NCBI GenBank assembly: GCA_025361625.1
Contig: JANYKL010000067.1
Coordinates: 1 to 46,322 of the forward strand
Direction of reading: 5' to 3'
DNA: 46,322 bases
From: Acidobacteriaceae bacterium
GTDB lineage: Bacteria > Acidobacteriota > Terriglobia > Terriglobales > Acidobacteriaceae
Part shown: piece by piece, positions 40,199 to 46,322 of the stretch
Layout of the letters: each line of letters begins with the position of its first letter
Numbering within the stretch: the first letter of the stretch is position 1
Notes under the pieces: model-generated
Told to the model about the DNA's origin: nothing
Databases searched by the model: none
The model's input: only the letters and a program-made list of their open reading frames with translations
Translations under genes and position numbers: made by a program

Positions 40199-41545
40199 CT
40201 AATCCCCAACGCCGACGCGCTCTTGCCGCGAACTTGCTTCAATCATCTCTTTCACCTTCGGGCTTGCCGCGCCGTTCGTTTCACGAATTGCGGGCAGTGG
40301 ACCGTTGACGGTGAAATAGTGACGGCCCGCGACGAGCAATTCTTCGGCCGGGAAGCGTGTGATGACTTCGTGTCCAGTTTCGGTTACGACAATTTCTTCC
40401 TCGATACGGGCGGCGCTCCATCCGTCGGTGGAGGGCCAGAATGTTTCGAGGGCAAACACCATGCCGGGCTTGATCTCGCACGAATGTTCGAGTGAAACGA
40501 GACGGCTGATCACGGGCTTTTCCCAAATGGCGAGGCCGATCCCGTGGCCGTATTGCAAAGCAAACGCAGCTTCTTCGTTCGGGAATCCAAATTCCTGTGC
40601 CTTTGGCCAAACGGCTGCGATTTCGGCGGTGGTGCGGCCGGGACGGACGAGTTCAATCGCCGCATCAAGATATTCCCTGCACCGCTTGTAGGCATCATTC
40701 ATTGCGTGCGAGGCGTATCCGATGGTAAAGCAGCGGTAATAGCAGGTGCGGTAGCCCATGTAGGAGTGAAGGATGTCGTAATAAACCGGATCACCGGGGC
40801 GCAGCACGCGATCAGAAAAAACGTGCGGGTGCGGATTGCAGCGCTCGCCGGAAATCGCGTTGACGGCCTCGACGTACTCCGAGCCCATGTCGTAAAGCAC
40901 CTTGCTGACAAGGCCGACGGCCTGATTTTCGCTCATGCCTGGCTTCATTGCGCGATAGAGCTCGTCGTAGGCTGCGTCGACCATCATGGCGGAATGGTTG
41001 AGGAGCGAAATTTCGTCGCGCGTTTTAATCAGGCGCGCTTCGGACATCAGGGCTTGCCCGTCGATGACTTTGATTCCCTCTTTTTGCAGTGCGAACAGAA
41101 CGGGCAGTTCGACGATATCGATGCCCACGGGCTCCTTGTGCAAGCCGAGCTTCTCGAGTTCGATGCGAATTTTTTTAGCGACGTCTTCGGCGCGTCCCAT
41201 TTCCGGCGTCATCGCTCCGCGCAAAACGGAAATGCCGGCGCGTGAACGTTCTCCGAGCCACGGGCAGTGAAGCTGGTGATGTTTCGCCGCCGATCCGAAA
41301 TCCCACAGTATGGGTTCGGCATTTTGTGGAAGGAGCGTGAAGCGATTCGCTTTATCTTGCGCCCAGGTGCCGATATGGGTCGCCGTCAGGTAGCGGACAT
41401 TGTTCATGTCGAAGCAGAGCAGCGCGCCCATCTCTGACTTTTTTAAAAGATCTTTGGCGCGAGCGAGGCGTTCGCGGCGCAGGCGATCAAAGTCGATTCG
41501 GTTTTCCCAGTCAACCGCCATCGATCCGTAGGTGGGTAGAGCCAT
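40199..41545 (-). CDS. M24-fold (Xaa-Pro peptidase/creatinase-like) protein with an altered metal site
   Basis: 448 residues. The N-terminal creatinase-like domain (RLRRERLARAKDLL; ALLCFDMNNVRYLTA) is followed by the pita-bread domain. Of the five metal ligands, Asp257 (VYYDILHSYMGY), His334 (QYGHGIGLAIWE), Glu367 (FALETFW) and Glu382 (ARIEEEIVVTE) are in place, but the second Asp, eleven residues after the first, is Cys268 (GYRTCYYRCF). The length and N-terminal motif also recall DMSP lyase DddP, an M24-fold lyase. So it may be a hydrolase or lyase rather than an aminopeptidase. It sits between the E1 and E2 genes, which suggests it acts in the same pathway. Confidence 0.82.
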   Translation of the reverse strand: MALPTYGSMAVDWENRIDFDRLRRERLARAKDLLKKSEMGALLCFDMNNVRYLTATHIGTWAQDKANRFTLLPQNAEPILWDFGSAAKHHQLHCPWLGERSRAGISVLRGAMTPEMGRAEDVAKKIRIELEKLGLHKEPVGIDIVELPVLFALQKEGIKVIDGQALMSEARLIKTRDEISLLNHSAMMVDAAYDELYRAMKPGMSENQAVGLVSKVLYDMGSEYVEAVNAISGERCNPHPHVFSDRVLRPGDPVYYDILHSYMGYRTCYYRCFTIGYASHAMNDAYKRCREYLDAAIELVRPGRTTAEIAAVWPKAQEFGFPNEEAAFALQYGHGIGLAIWEKPVISRLVSLEHSCEIKPGMVFALETFWPSTDGWSAARIEEEIVVTETGHEVITRFPAEELLVAGRHYFTVNGPLPAIRETNGAASPKVKEMIEASSRQERVGVGD

Positions 41546-41633
41546 AAAATCTCCTTATTTCGACAAAGATCTCAAAAACGTCGATGATGGCCGGGTCGGT
41601 TCGTATCAAGTACGGTTATTAGCGATACCCGGA

Positions 41634-41703
41634 GATCGTCTCACAGCAATCGTCTAACATTAATCGTTTGACACTAATCGTCTAACAGCAGACGTCTAAT
41701 AGC
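41634..41703. repeat. 14-bp tandem repeat, five units
   Basis: Units GATCGTCTCACAGC, AATCGTCTAACATT, AATCGTTTGACACT, AATCGTCTAACAGC and AGACGTCTAATAGC follow one another between the E1 beta stop (41745) and the M24 start (41545). It fills most of the intergenic region. Confidence 0.88.
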
Positions 41704-41744
41704 AAAGCGCCTTGAAATCGTTGATTCGAACCATTTGTTTCCGG

Positions 41745-42752
41745 CTATTTCCCACACATCTTTCGAGCGGCTTCAAATACTGTTTGCTCGGTCGGCACGG
41801 TGACATCTTCGAGGGGAGGCGAGAACGGAATCGGAACATGCATCGCCCCCATACGTTTCACCGGAGCGTCGAGATCATAGAAGGCTCCGGTTGCGATGAC
41901 AGAAGCGAGTTCCGCCGTCACTCCATAGCGCTCGTACCCTTCATCGAGAATGATCGCGCGCGAGGTTTTCTTGGCCGATTCGATTAAAGTTTTTTCGTCG
42001 AGCGGCCACATTGTGCGCGGATCAACCACCTCCGCGCTAATGCCGATTTCTTCGAGCATAGTCGCCGCGCCTAACGCCACTTGCACCATGCTGCTTGTGG
42101 CGATCAAGCTGATGTCCTCGCCTGTGCGTTTTATGTCGGCCAGACCTAACGGGACGGTGTAGTCTCCGGCCGGGACATTGCCTTTCATCTTGTACATCAT
42201 TTTGTCTTCGAAAAAGACAACCGGGTTATCGTCGCGAATTGCGGCCTTCAGCAGGCCTTTCGCGTCGTAGGGGGTTGAAGGAAGAATTACCTTCAATCCG
42301 GGAACGTGGCAGAACCAGGCATGCAATGACTGCGAGTGCTGCGCGGCGGAGCGCCGGGTCGCGCCTAGAGTCGTCCTCATCACCATTGGAACTTTCCATT
42401 TGCCGCCAGACATGTAATGCACTTTCGCCGCCTGGTTAACCATCTGGTCCATGGTGAGGGTGATGAAGTCGCCGAACATGATGTCGACCACCGGGCGCAT
42501 TCCGGTCATCGCAGCCCCAACCGCAAGGCCGGTGAATCCGGCTTCAGAGATTGGAGTGTCGATCACGCGATCTTTGCCAAACTCTTCAAGCAATCCGGAA
42601 AGAACTTTGAAGGGGGTACCGGCCTCGGCCACATCTTCCCCCATAATGCAGACGGTCGAGTCGCGGCGCATTTCTTCCGCCAGCGCTTCACGAACCGCCT
42701 GCGCGAAAGTGATCTCGCGATCTTTTTCCGTGCCCACAGCGCTCTCAGGCAT
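41745..42752 (-). CDS. 2-oxoacid dehydrogenase E1, beta subunit
   Basis: 335 residues from ATG 42752, chosen because GAGG lies six bases upstream; ATGs at 42758 and 42764 are in frame. Characteristic motifs: ITFAQAVREALAEEMRRDST, CIMGEDVAEAG (TPP-pocket Glu), PISEAGFTGLAVGAAMTGMR and the C-terminal transketolase segment (DEGYERYGVTAELASVI). It overlaps the E1 alpha 3' end by eight bases. With the alpha subunit it makes the heterotetrameric E1 of pyruvate, acetoin or branched-chain type. The AQHSQSLHAWFCHVPGLK segment is typical of pyruvate/acetoin E1 beta. Confidence 0.94.
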   Translation of the reverse strand: MPESAVGTEKDREITFAQAVREALAEEMRRDSTVCIMGEDVAEAGTPFKVLSGLLEEFGKDRVIDTPISEAGFTGLAVGAAMTGMRPVVDIMFGDFITLTMDQMVNQAAKVHYMSGGKWKVPMVMRTTLGATRRSAAQHSQSLHAWFCHVPGLKVILPSTPYDAKGLLKAAIRDDNPVVFFEDKMMYKMKGNVPAGDYTVPLGLADIKRTGEDISLIATSSMVQVALGAATMLEEIGISAEVVDPRTMWPLDEKTLIESAKKTSRAIILDEGYERYGVTAELASVIATGAFYDLDAPVKRMGAMHVPIPFSPPLEDVTVPTEQTVFEAARKMCGK

Positions 42753-43734
42753 ACACATCCTCATTCACTTCGCTTACATCTGGGTAAGGAGAGGCGACCG
42801 CAAATTCAACCGCTTTCTTCATCTCCGCTTCGAGTTCGTTTCCAACCAGTTCGAGCGCCGGCGCGTCAGCCAGTTTCTGTTCGATGAGCCACTTCCCTAG
42901 ATTGAGGATTGGATCGCGCTCCGTCTTCCAGCTATGTTCTTCCTGTTTCGAGCGGTAATATTCGCGATTGATGTCGCCGACATGGTGTCCGTGATAGCGG
43001 TAGGTGTTGCAGAGAATGAAGCCCGGCCCGTCGCCTTTGCGGGCCCGATCAATCAACCGCTTTGCCGTGGTGTGAACGGCGCGGACGTCTTGCCCATCGA
43101 CGTCCTCAGCGTCGAGTCCGAAGGCTGTCGCGCGCAGCAGGATCTCACCCGCGGTGGTTTCGAGGAAGTGGGTGTACTCAGAGTAACTATTGTTCTCACA
43201 CACGTAAATTACGGGGAGTTTAAAAAGCTGCGCCAGGTTCATGACTTCGTAGAGAACGCCCTGCCCGAGCGCGCCTTCACCGAAGAAACACACTGCAACG
43301 CGATTATTTTTGAGATGCTTTGCAGTAAAAGCAGCTCCGGTCGCGATTCCCGCGCTGCCGCAGACGATGGCGTTCGCTCCGAGATTGCCGGTGGCTGGGT
43401 CAGCGATGTGCATTGAGCCGCCTTTGCCTTTGCAGTACCCGGCCCTTTTGCCGAGCAGCTCGGCAAACATTAAATTTGGGGAAGCGCCTTTTGCCAAACA
43501 GTGGCCGTGGCCGCGATGCGTGCTCGTGATGTAGTCGGAGCGCTCGAGCGCCTCGCAAATGCCTACGGCAATCGCTTCTTCGCCAATATAGAGATGCGCC
43601 AACCCGGGCATCAAAGCGCGGGTGTAAAGGTCGTTCACCTGCGCCTCAAACTGGCGGATGGCAACCATCTGCCGGTACATGCGGAGATATAGAGCAACGT
43701 CTTGCGATGATTTTGTTTCGGTCGCGGTCGTCAT
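42745..43734 (-). CDS. 2-oxoacid dehydrogenase E1, alpha subunit
   Basis: 329 residues from the ATG at 43734; longer in-frame readings to 43821 run into the upstream gene. The TPP motif GEGALGQGVLYEVMNLAQ ends with CENNSYSEYTH (GxG...NN). Other family segments are HLYIGEEAIAVGICEAL, THRGHGHCLAKGA, KGKGGSMHIADP and NTYRYHGHHVGD, with the substrate-site His residues. Pyruvate or acetoin as the substrate is the best guess, but 2-oxo acids with other chains are possible. Co-transcribed with the beta subunit. Confidence 0.94.
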   Translation of the reverse strand: MTTATETKSSQDVALYLRMYRQMVAIRQFEAQVNDLYTRALMPGLAHLYIGEEAIAVGICEALERSDYITSTHRGHGHCLAKGASPNLMFAELLGKRAGYCKGKGGSMHIADPATGNLGANAIVCGSAGIATGAAFTAKHLKNNRVAVCFFGEGALGQGVLYEVMNLAQLFKLPVIYVCENNSYSEYTHFLETTAGEILLRATAFGLDAEDVDGQDVRAVHTTAKRLIDRARKGDGPGFILCNTYRYHGHHVGDINREYYRSKQEEHSWKTERDPILNLGKWLIEQKLADAPALELVGNELEAEMKKAVEFAVASPYPDVSEVNEDVYA

Positions 43735-43771
43735 TGGATTGTCATTACTCGGGATCATTCTGCGAGCTTCG

Positions 43772-44653
43772 CTATTTCGAAATGCCCGACATGCGCGCAA
43801 GCACATCGAACACGACTGCAAAATCTTTTTTCTCCCAACCCATGCCGCGGGCAGCGGTCAAAAACTCATTACATATAGCGGTCGTAGGCAGAGGAACGTT
43901 GAGCTTGCGGCCAAGATCCATCGCAAGCAGCATGTCTTTCTGCATCATGTTGCAATCGAACCAGGCTTCTTCGGGCTGCTCGAGGACGAAGGGGCCACGG
44001 TAGACAATCATGGGCGAAGCGATGGCGCTGTGGATCATCACGTCGACCGCAACTTCGCGCGAGATGCCGCTTTTTTCCGCCAGCAGTACGCCTTCGCAGA
44101 ATCCCATCATCTGCACTTGCAGTTGCAGGTTGATTGCGATCTTCATGGAGAGCGCTACCCCGTTATCCCCAACCAGCGTCACTTTCGGACCGATTTCGAG
44201 TAACAGAGGCTTGAGCTGCTCGAACGTTTCCTTGCGCCCTCCGACCATCACGGAGAGCTTGCCTTGCTGCAGGGTGATAACGCTCCCAGAGACAGGAGCG
44301 TCGATCATATCGGCGCCCTTTTCACGGACTTTCGCCGCCATGGCCCGGCTTACCTCGGGGCTTACGGTGCTCATGTCGACATGATGTTTTCCGCGGCCGA
44401 TGCCCGCCAGTAAACCATCAGGACCGTCCATGACGGCAGTCAAGGCGGCTGCGTTGGTCACCATGGAAAAGGTCACGTCTGAAGCTTCCGCCACGGCCTT
44501 TGGGGAATCGGCAAACTTCATGCCCTTATCGATCAGCCATTGCGCTTTCGAACGCGTGCGGTTGAAGCCGGTTACAGTGTGTCCCTTTTCGAGCAGACGG
44601 GCGACCATGTTGCCGCCCATGACGCCGAGACCGACAAAACCTAACTTCGCCAT
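43772..44653 (-). CDS. Beta-hydroxyacid dehydrogenase-family protein (3-hydroxyisobutyrate/GLYR-like)
   Basis: 293 residues. Rossmann motif GFVGLGVMGGNMVARLLEKG (N-terminal GxGxxG), substrate motif DAPVSGSVITLQQGKLSVMV, and catalytic Lys in ALSMKIAINLQLQVQMMGFC, so the family's catalytic Lys and Asn are present. Members oxidise 3-hydroxyisobutyrate, or reduce tartronate, glyoxylate or succinic semialdehyde. With a semialdehyde dehydrogenase and FadR-type regulator upstream, conversion of a hydroxy acid to a semialdehyde is plausible. The ATG 44653 has AAGGA at a spacing of nine to ten; 13-bp tandem repeats lie just upstream. Confidence 0.92.
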   Translation of the reverse strand: MAKLGFVGLGVMGGNMVARLLEKGHTVTGFNRTRSKAQWLIDKGMKFADSPKAVAEASDVTFSMVTNAAALTAVMDGPDGLLAGIGRGKHHVDMSTVSPEVSRAMAAKVREKGADMIDAPVSGSVITLQQGKLSVMVGGRKETFEQLKPLLLEIGPKVTLVGDNGVALSMKIAINLQLQVQMMGFCEGVLLAEKSGISREVAVDVMIHSAIASPMIVYRGPFVLEQPEEAWFDCNMMQKDMLLAMDLGRKLNVPLPTTAICNEFLTAARGMGWEKKDFAVVFDVLARMSGISK

Positions 44654-44670
44654 CGATATTGTTCCTTTGC

Positions 44671-44709
44671 TAGTCTTCGTTGCTTATCTTCGTTGCTAAT
44701 CTTCCCCGC
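44671..44709. repeat. 13-bp tandem repeat, three units
   Basis: TAGTCTTCGTTGC, TTATCTTCGTTGC and TAATCTTCCCCGC, with a weaker fourth unit before them (44658-44670). The array lies in the short gap between the FadR-type regulator stop and the dehydrogenase ATG at 44653. Confidence 0.8.
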
Positions 44710-44749
44710 AGATTTTCCCTTGGTCGAAAACCTGTTTCTTTTAGCCTGA

Positions 44750-45517
44750 TTACAACTTCAGCTTGAGATTCGAACTGACCAATCCACTTGCTGGGGCGGA
44801 GGAATCTTCGAGCACCTGCTTCAGGTGCTCTCGCATGGCAACTCGCGCCGCATCGACATCGCGAGATTCTACGGCGGCCAGTATGCGCTTGTGATGGTAC
44901 TGCCCTCGCTCGGGACCGCGTTCGACGTTGAAAATTCGGCTGCGCTGCTCGCGCAAGAGTCCCACGATCGAATCGAGCAAAGAAAGAATCAGCGGATTCC
45001 CGGCGGCTTCTGCCAACGCCAAATGAAAATCGAGATCGGCTTCGACGTAGGCGTCCGGATCGCGAAGATTGCGGTCCATCACCGTCACCGCTTCGCGCAT
45101 GGTGCTGAGCAACTGGTCTTCAATTCGCTCAGCCGCGAGACCGGCAATCTCCGGCTCAAGAACAAAACGCAACTCAGCGAGATGGGCCGAGCCCTCCTGC
45201 TGGTTGATTCGAATCATGAGATCGAGCGACTGGCGGATGGCCTGAGAGGTACCGTTCGTGACGAACGTGCCGCGGCCTGAGTAGGCCTCAACCAACCCTT
45301 TTTCGCGCAGGGTTTTCACCGCTTCGCGAACGGCCGTGCGGCTCACTCCAAATCTTTGGGCAAGGTCGCGTTCTGCCGGTAGCTGGTCGCCCGGCTTCAG
45401 CTGACCTTTTAGAATCGACTCTTCGACCTGCTGGACAATCTGTTCAAAGAGGCGCGAGGCCTTCACTGCCCGGTACATGGGTTTAAGAGTTAAAGAATCA
45501 GCGACTTCATTTGCCAT
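44750..45517 (-). CDS. FadR-family (GntR) transcriptional regulator
   Basis: 255 residues from the ATG at 45517, with GAGGAAG six bases upstream; an in-frame start at 45583 is unlikely. The N-terminal winged helix (PGDQLPAERDLAQRFGVSRT, AVREAVKTLREKGLVEAYSG, RGTFV) is the GntR signature. The C-terminal all-helical FCD domain is present with DLDFHLALAEAAGNPLIL and HHKRILAAVESRDVDAARVA, which carry the metal- and ligand-binding His and Asp. Such regulators usually repress the adjacent catabolic genes until an organic acid or acyl-CoA binds. It likely controls the genes on both sides of it. Confidence 0.92.
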   Translation of the reverse strand: MANEVADSLTLKPMYRAVKASRLFEQIVQQVEESILKGQLKPGDQLPAERDLAQRFGVSRTAVREAVKTLREKGLVEAYSGRGTFVTNGTSQAIRQSLDLMIRINQQEGSAHLAELRFVLEPEIAGLAAERIEDQLLSTMREAVTVMDRNLRDPDAYVEADLDFHLALAEAAGNPLILSLLDSIVGLLREQRSRIFNVERGPERGQYHHKRILAAVESRDVDAARVAMREHLKQVLEDSSAPASGLVSSNLKLKL

Positions 45518-45620
45518 TTTCTTCCTCGTTATCTTCCCCGTGCTCTGCGGCCGGAATCGCGAGAGGTGCAGTGGTCCAACCACTATACCGCATCGGCGGC
45601 ACTGGGTTCCACTGCGTTGT

Positions 45621-46322
45621 TCATTGGATCCAGACCGTCTTTATATTCATGAATTCACGAATGCCGTGTTCGGAGAGTTCACGTCCGTGGCCGGAGAACT
45701 TGACGCCCCCGAAAGGCAGCCGCGGGTCCGAAGCGACCATTTTGTTCAAGAAGACCATACCGGCCTCCAGTTCGTTGATAAATCTGTCGATCTCGGCTGG
45801 ATCTTTGGTCCAGGCGCTGGCTCCTAAACCGAAGCGGATATCGTTTGCGATATGGATTGCCTGATCGATATCCTTCACCCGGAAAATGGAAGCTACCGGC
45901 CCGAAAAACTCTTCTCTGTAGGCAGGAGAAGTTTTCGGGATATCGGTAAGAACGGTCGGGGCGTAAAAGTTGCCGGGGCGCTTCAGTGGCTGCCCTCCGG
46001 TCAAAACTTTTGCTCCGGCGGCCACGCTTTTCTTGACATCATCATCGAGCGTCTTCACGGCATCGGCGCTAGCGAGGGGGCCGAGTTGGGTGCTCTCTTC
46101 GAAGGGATCGCCGACCCGAAGATCCTGCATCTGTTTTACGAATTTGCGCTGGAACTCGTCCGCAATGCTTTCCGAGACTATAAAGCGCTTGGCGGCGATG
46201 CAGGACTGCCCGTTGTTCTGGACGCGCGCGTCGACTGCGGTTGCGATGGCGGCGTCGAGATCGGCACTGGGCATGACGATAAAGGGATCACTTCGAAGAG
46301 AGCACCCAACTCGGCCCCCTCG
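45621..46322 (-). CDS. NAD(P)-dependent succinate-semialdehyde-type aldehyde dehydrogenase (N-terminal part missing)
   Basis: About 230 codons at the C-terminal side are visible, as the window ends before the start. The catalytic Cys is in NNGQSCIAAKRFIV. C-terminal landmarks are RPGNFYAPTVLTDIPKTSPA, EEFFGPVASIFRVKDIDQAI, GLGASAWTKD and LPFGGVKFSGHGRELSEHGI, followed by REF. The NNGQSC-IAAKRF pattern is that of semialdehyde dehydrogenases (GabD-like). The last 32 bases (46291-46322) are an inverted copy of 46073-46104 and do not continue the gene, so real coding probably ends at about 46290. The upstream ELGG motif is lost. It is the first visible gene of the catabolic block. Confidence 0.88.
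   Translation of the reverse strand, partial: RGGRVGCSLRSDPFIVMPSADLDAAIATAVDARVQNNGQSCIAAKRFIVSESIADEFQRKFVKQMQDLRVGDPFEESTQLGPLASADAVKTLDDDVKKSVAAGAKVLTGGQPLKRPGNFYAPTVLTDIPKTSPAYREEFFGPVASIFRVKDIDQAIHIANDIRFGLGASAWTKDPAEIDRFINELEAGMVFLNKMVASDPRLPFGGVKFSGHGRELSEHGIREFMNIKTVWIQ
46073..46104. repeat. Internal arm of a 32-bp perfect inverted repeat (partner at window end)
   Basis: CGAGGGGGCCGAGTTGGGTG and the next 12 bases (to GAAG) are repeated in reverse complement exactly at 46291-46322, the final bases of the window. The copy here is within the aldehyde dehydrogenase coding sequence and fits the gene. Confidence 0.95.

Noticed and set aside
40544-41245. 233-residue frame antisense to the M24 gene
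   Set aside because: Shadow of a strong gene; no independent motif.
41634-41703. CRISPR array
   Set aside because: Repeats are 14 bp, contiguous, without spacers, and no cas gene is present.

Overview
The window looks like a piece of an Acidobacteriota chromosome (Terriglobia, Koribacter- or Sulfotelmatobacter-like). This is inferred from gene content: two Ser/Thr kinases fused to C-terminal PD40/TolB-type propellers, a fused alpha+beta 2-oxoacid dehydrogenase E1, a secretin with a C-terminal cohesin-like domain beside three pseudopilins, and DUF5996 and DUF2165 proteins. No rRNA, CRISPR array or complete mobile element is visible. One intact tRNA (Leu, anticodon TAA) is present.

Layout. 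1-4377: a divergent membrane-lipid cluster. Leftward are an acyl-lipid desaturase and a FAD-dependent amine-oxidase-like protein (cut by the window edge). Rightward are a MerR-type regulator with a B12-binding photoreceptor domain (CarH/LitR type), DUF2062, DUF2177 and a DUF1295 reductase-like protein. The 155-bp intergenic region carries a symmetrical operator overlapping the -35 boxes of two divergent promoters. 4378-8390: an accessory, eroded region with small orphan genes (among them a four-repeat Cys/His protein and a 49-residue basic protein), an IS3-family remnant and scrambled AAA ATPase fragments. 8391-13905: two paralogous membrane kinases in tandem. 13906-18360: a second eroded region with a frameshifted DUF2165 gene, a lipoprotein, a kinase-propeller remnant, the second copy of a 61-bp repeat first seen before the kinases, a tRNA-Ser-like scrap, tRNA-Leu and a wrecked GH3/PA14 glucosidase.

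18413-25441: assorted housekeeping-like genes (Gfo/Idh/MocA oxidoreductase, DUF5996, a secreted protein, a transglutaminase-like protein, a HAD phosphatase, the fused E1). 25484-29738: a leftward operon of secretin, three pseudopilins and DoxX. 30038-37967: smpB, pepA, uvrC, a small GNAT protein, a secreted protein, a LuxR-type regulator with a receiver lacking the phospho-acceptor Asp, a methyltransferase pseudogene and a PfkB sugar kinase.

38071-46322: a leftward catabolic block of semialdehyde dehydrogenase (partial), FadR-type regulator, beta-hydroxyacid dehydrogenase-like protein, E1 alpha, E1 beta, an M24-fold protein lacking one metal ligand, E2 and PyrR. The order suggests a FadR-controlled route that oxidises a hydroxy- or oxo-acid to an acyl-CoA; the substrate cannot be read from the sequence. 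The last 32 bases are an exact inverted copy of sequence about 200 bp upstream, so the right edge is probably a chimeric contig end.

Most notable: the apparent light/B12-controlled lipid-modification cluster with its dyad operator, the 16-residue Cys/His repeat protein, and short 13-14-bp tandem repeats beside several leftward or rightward genes.
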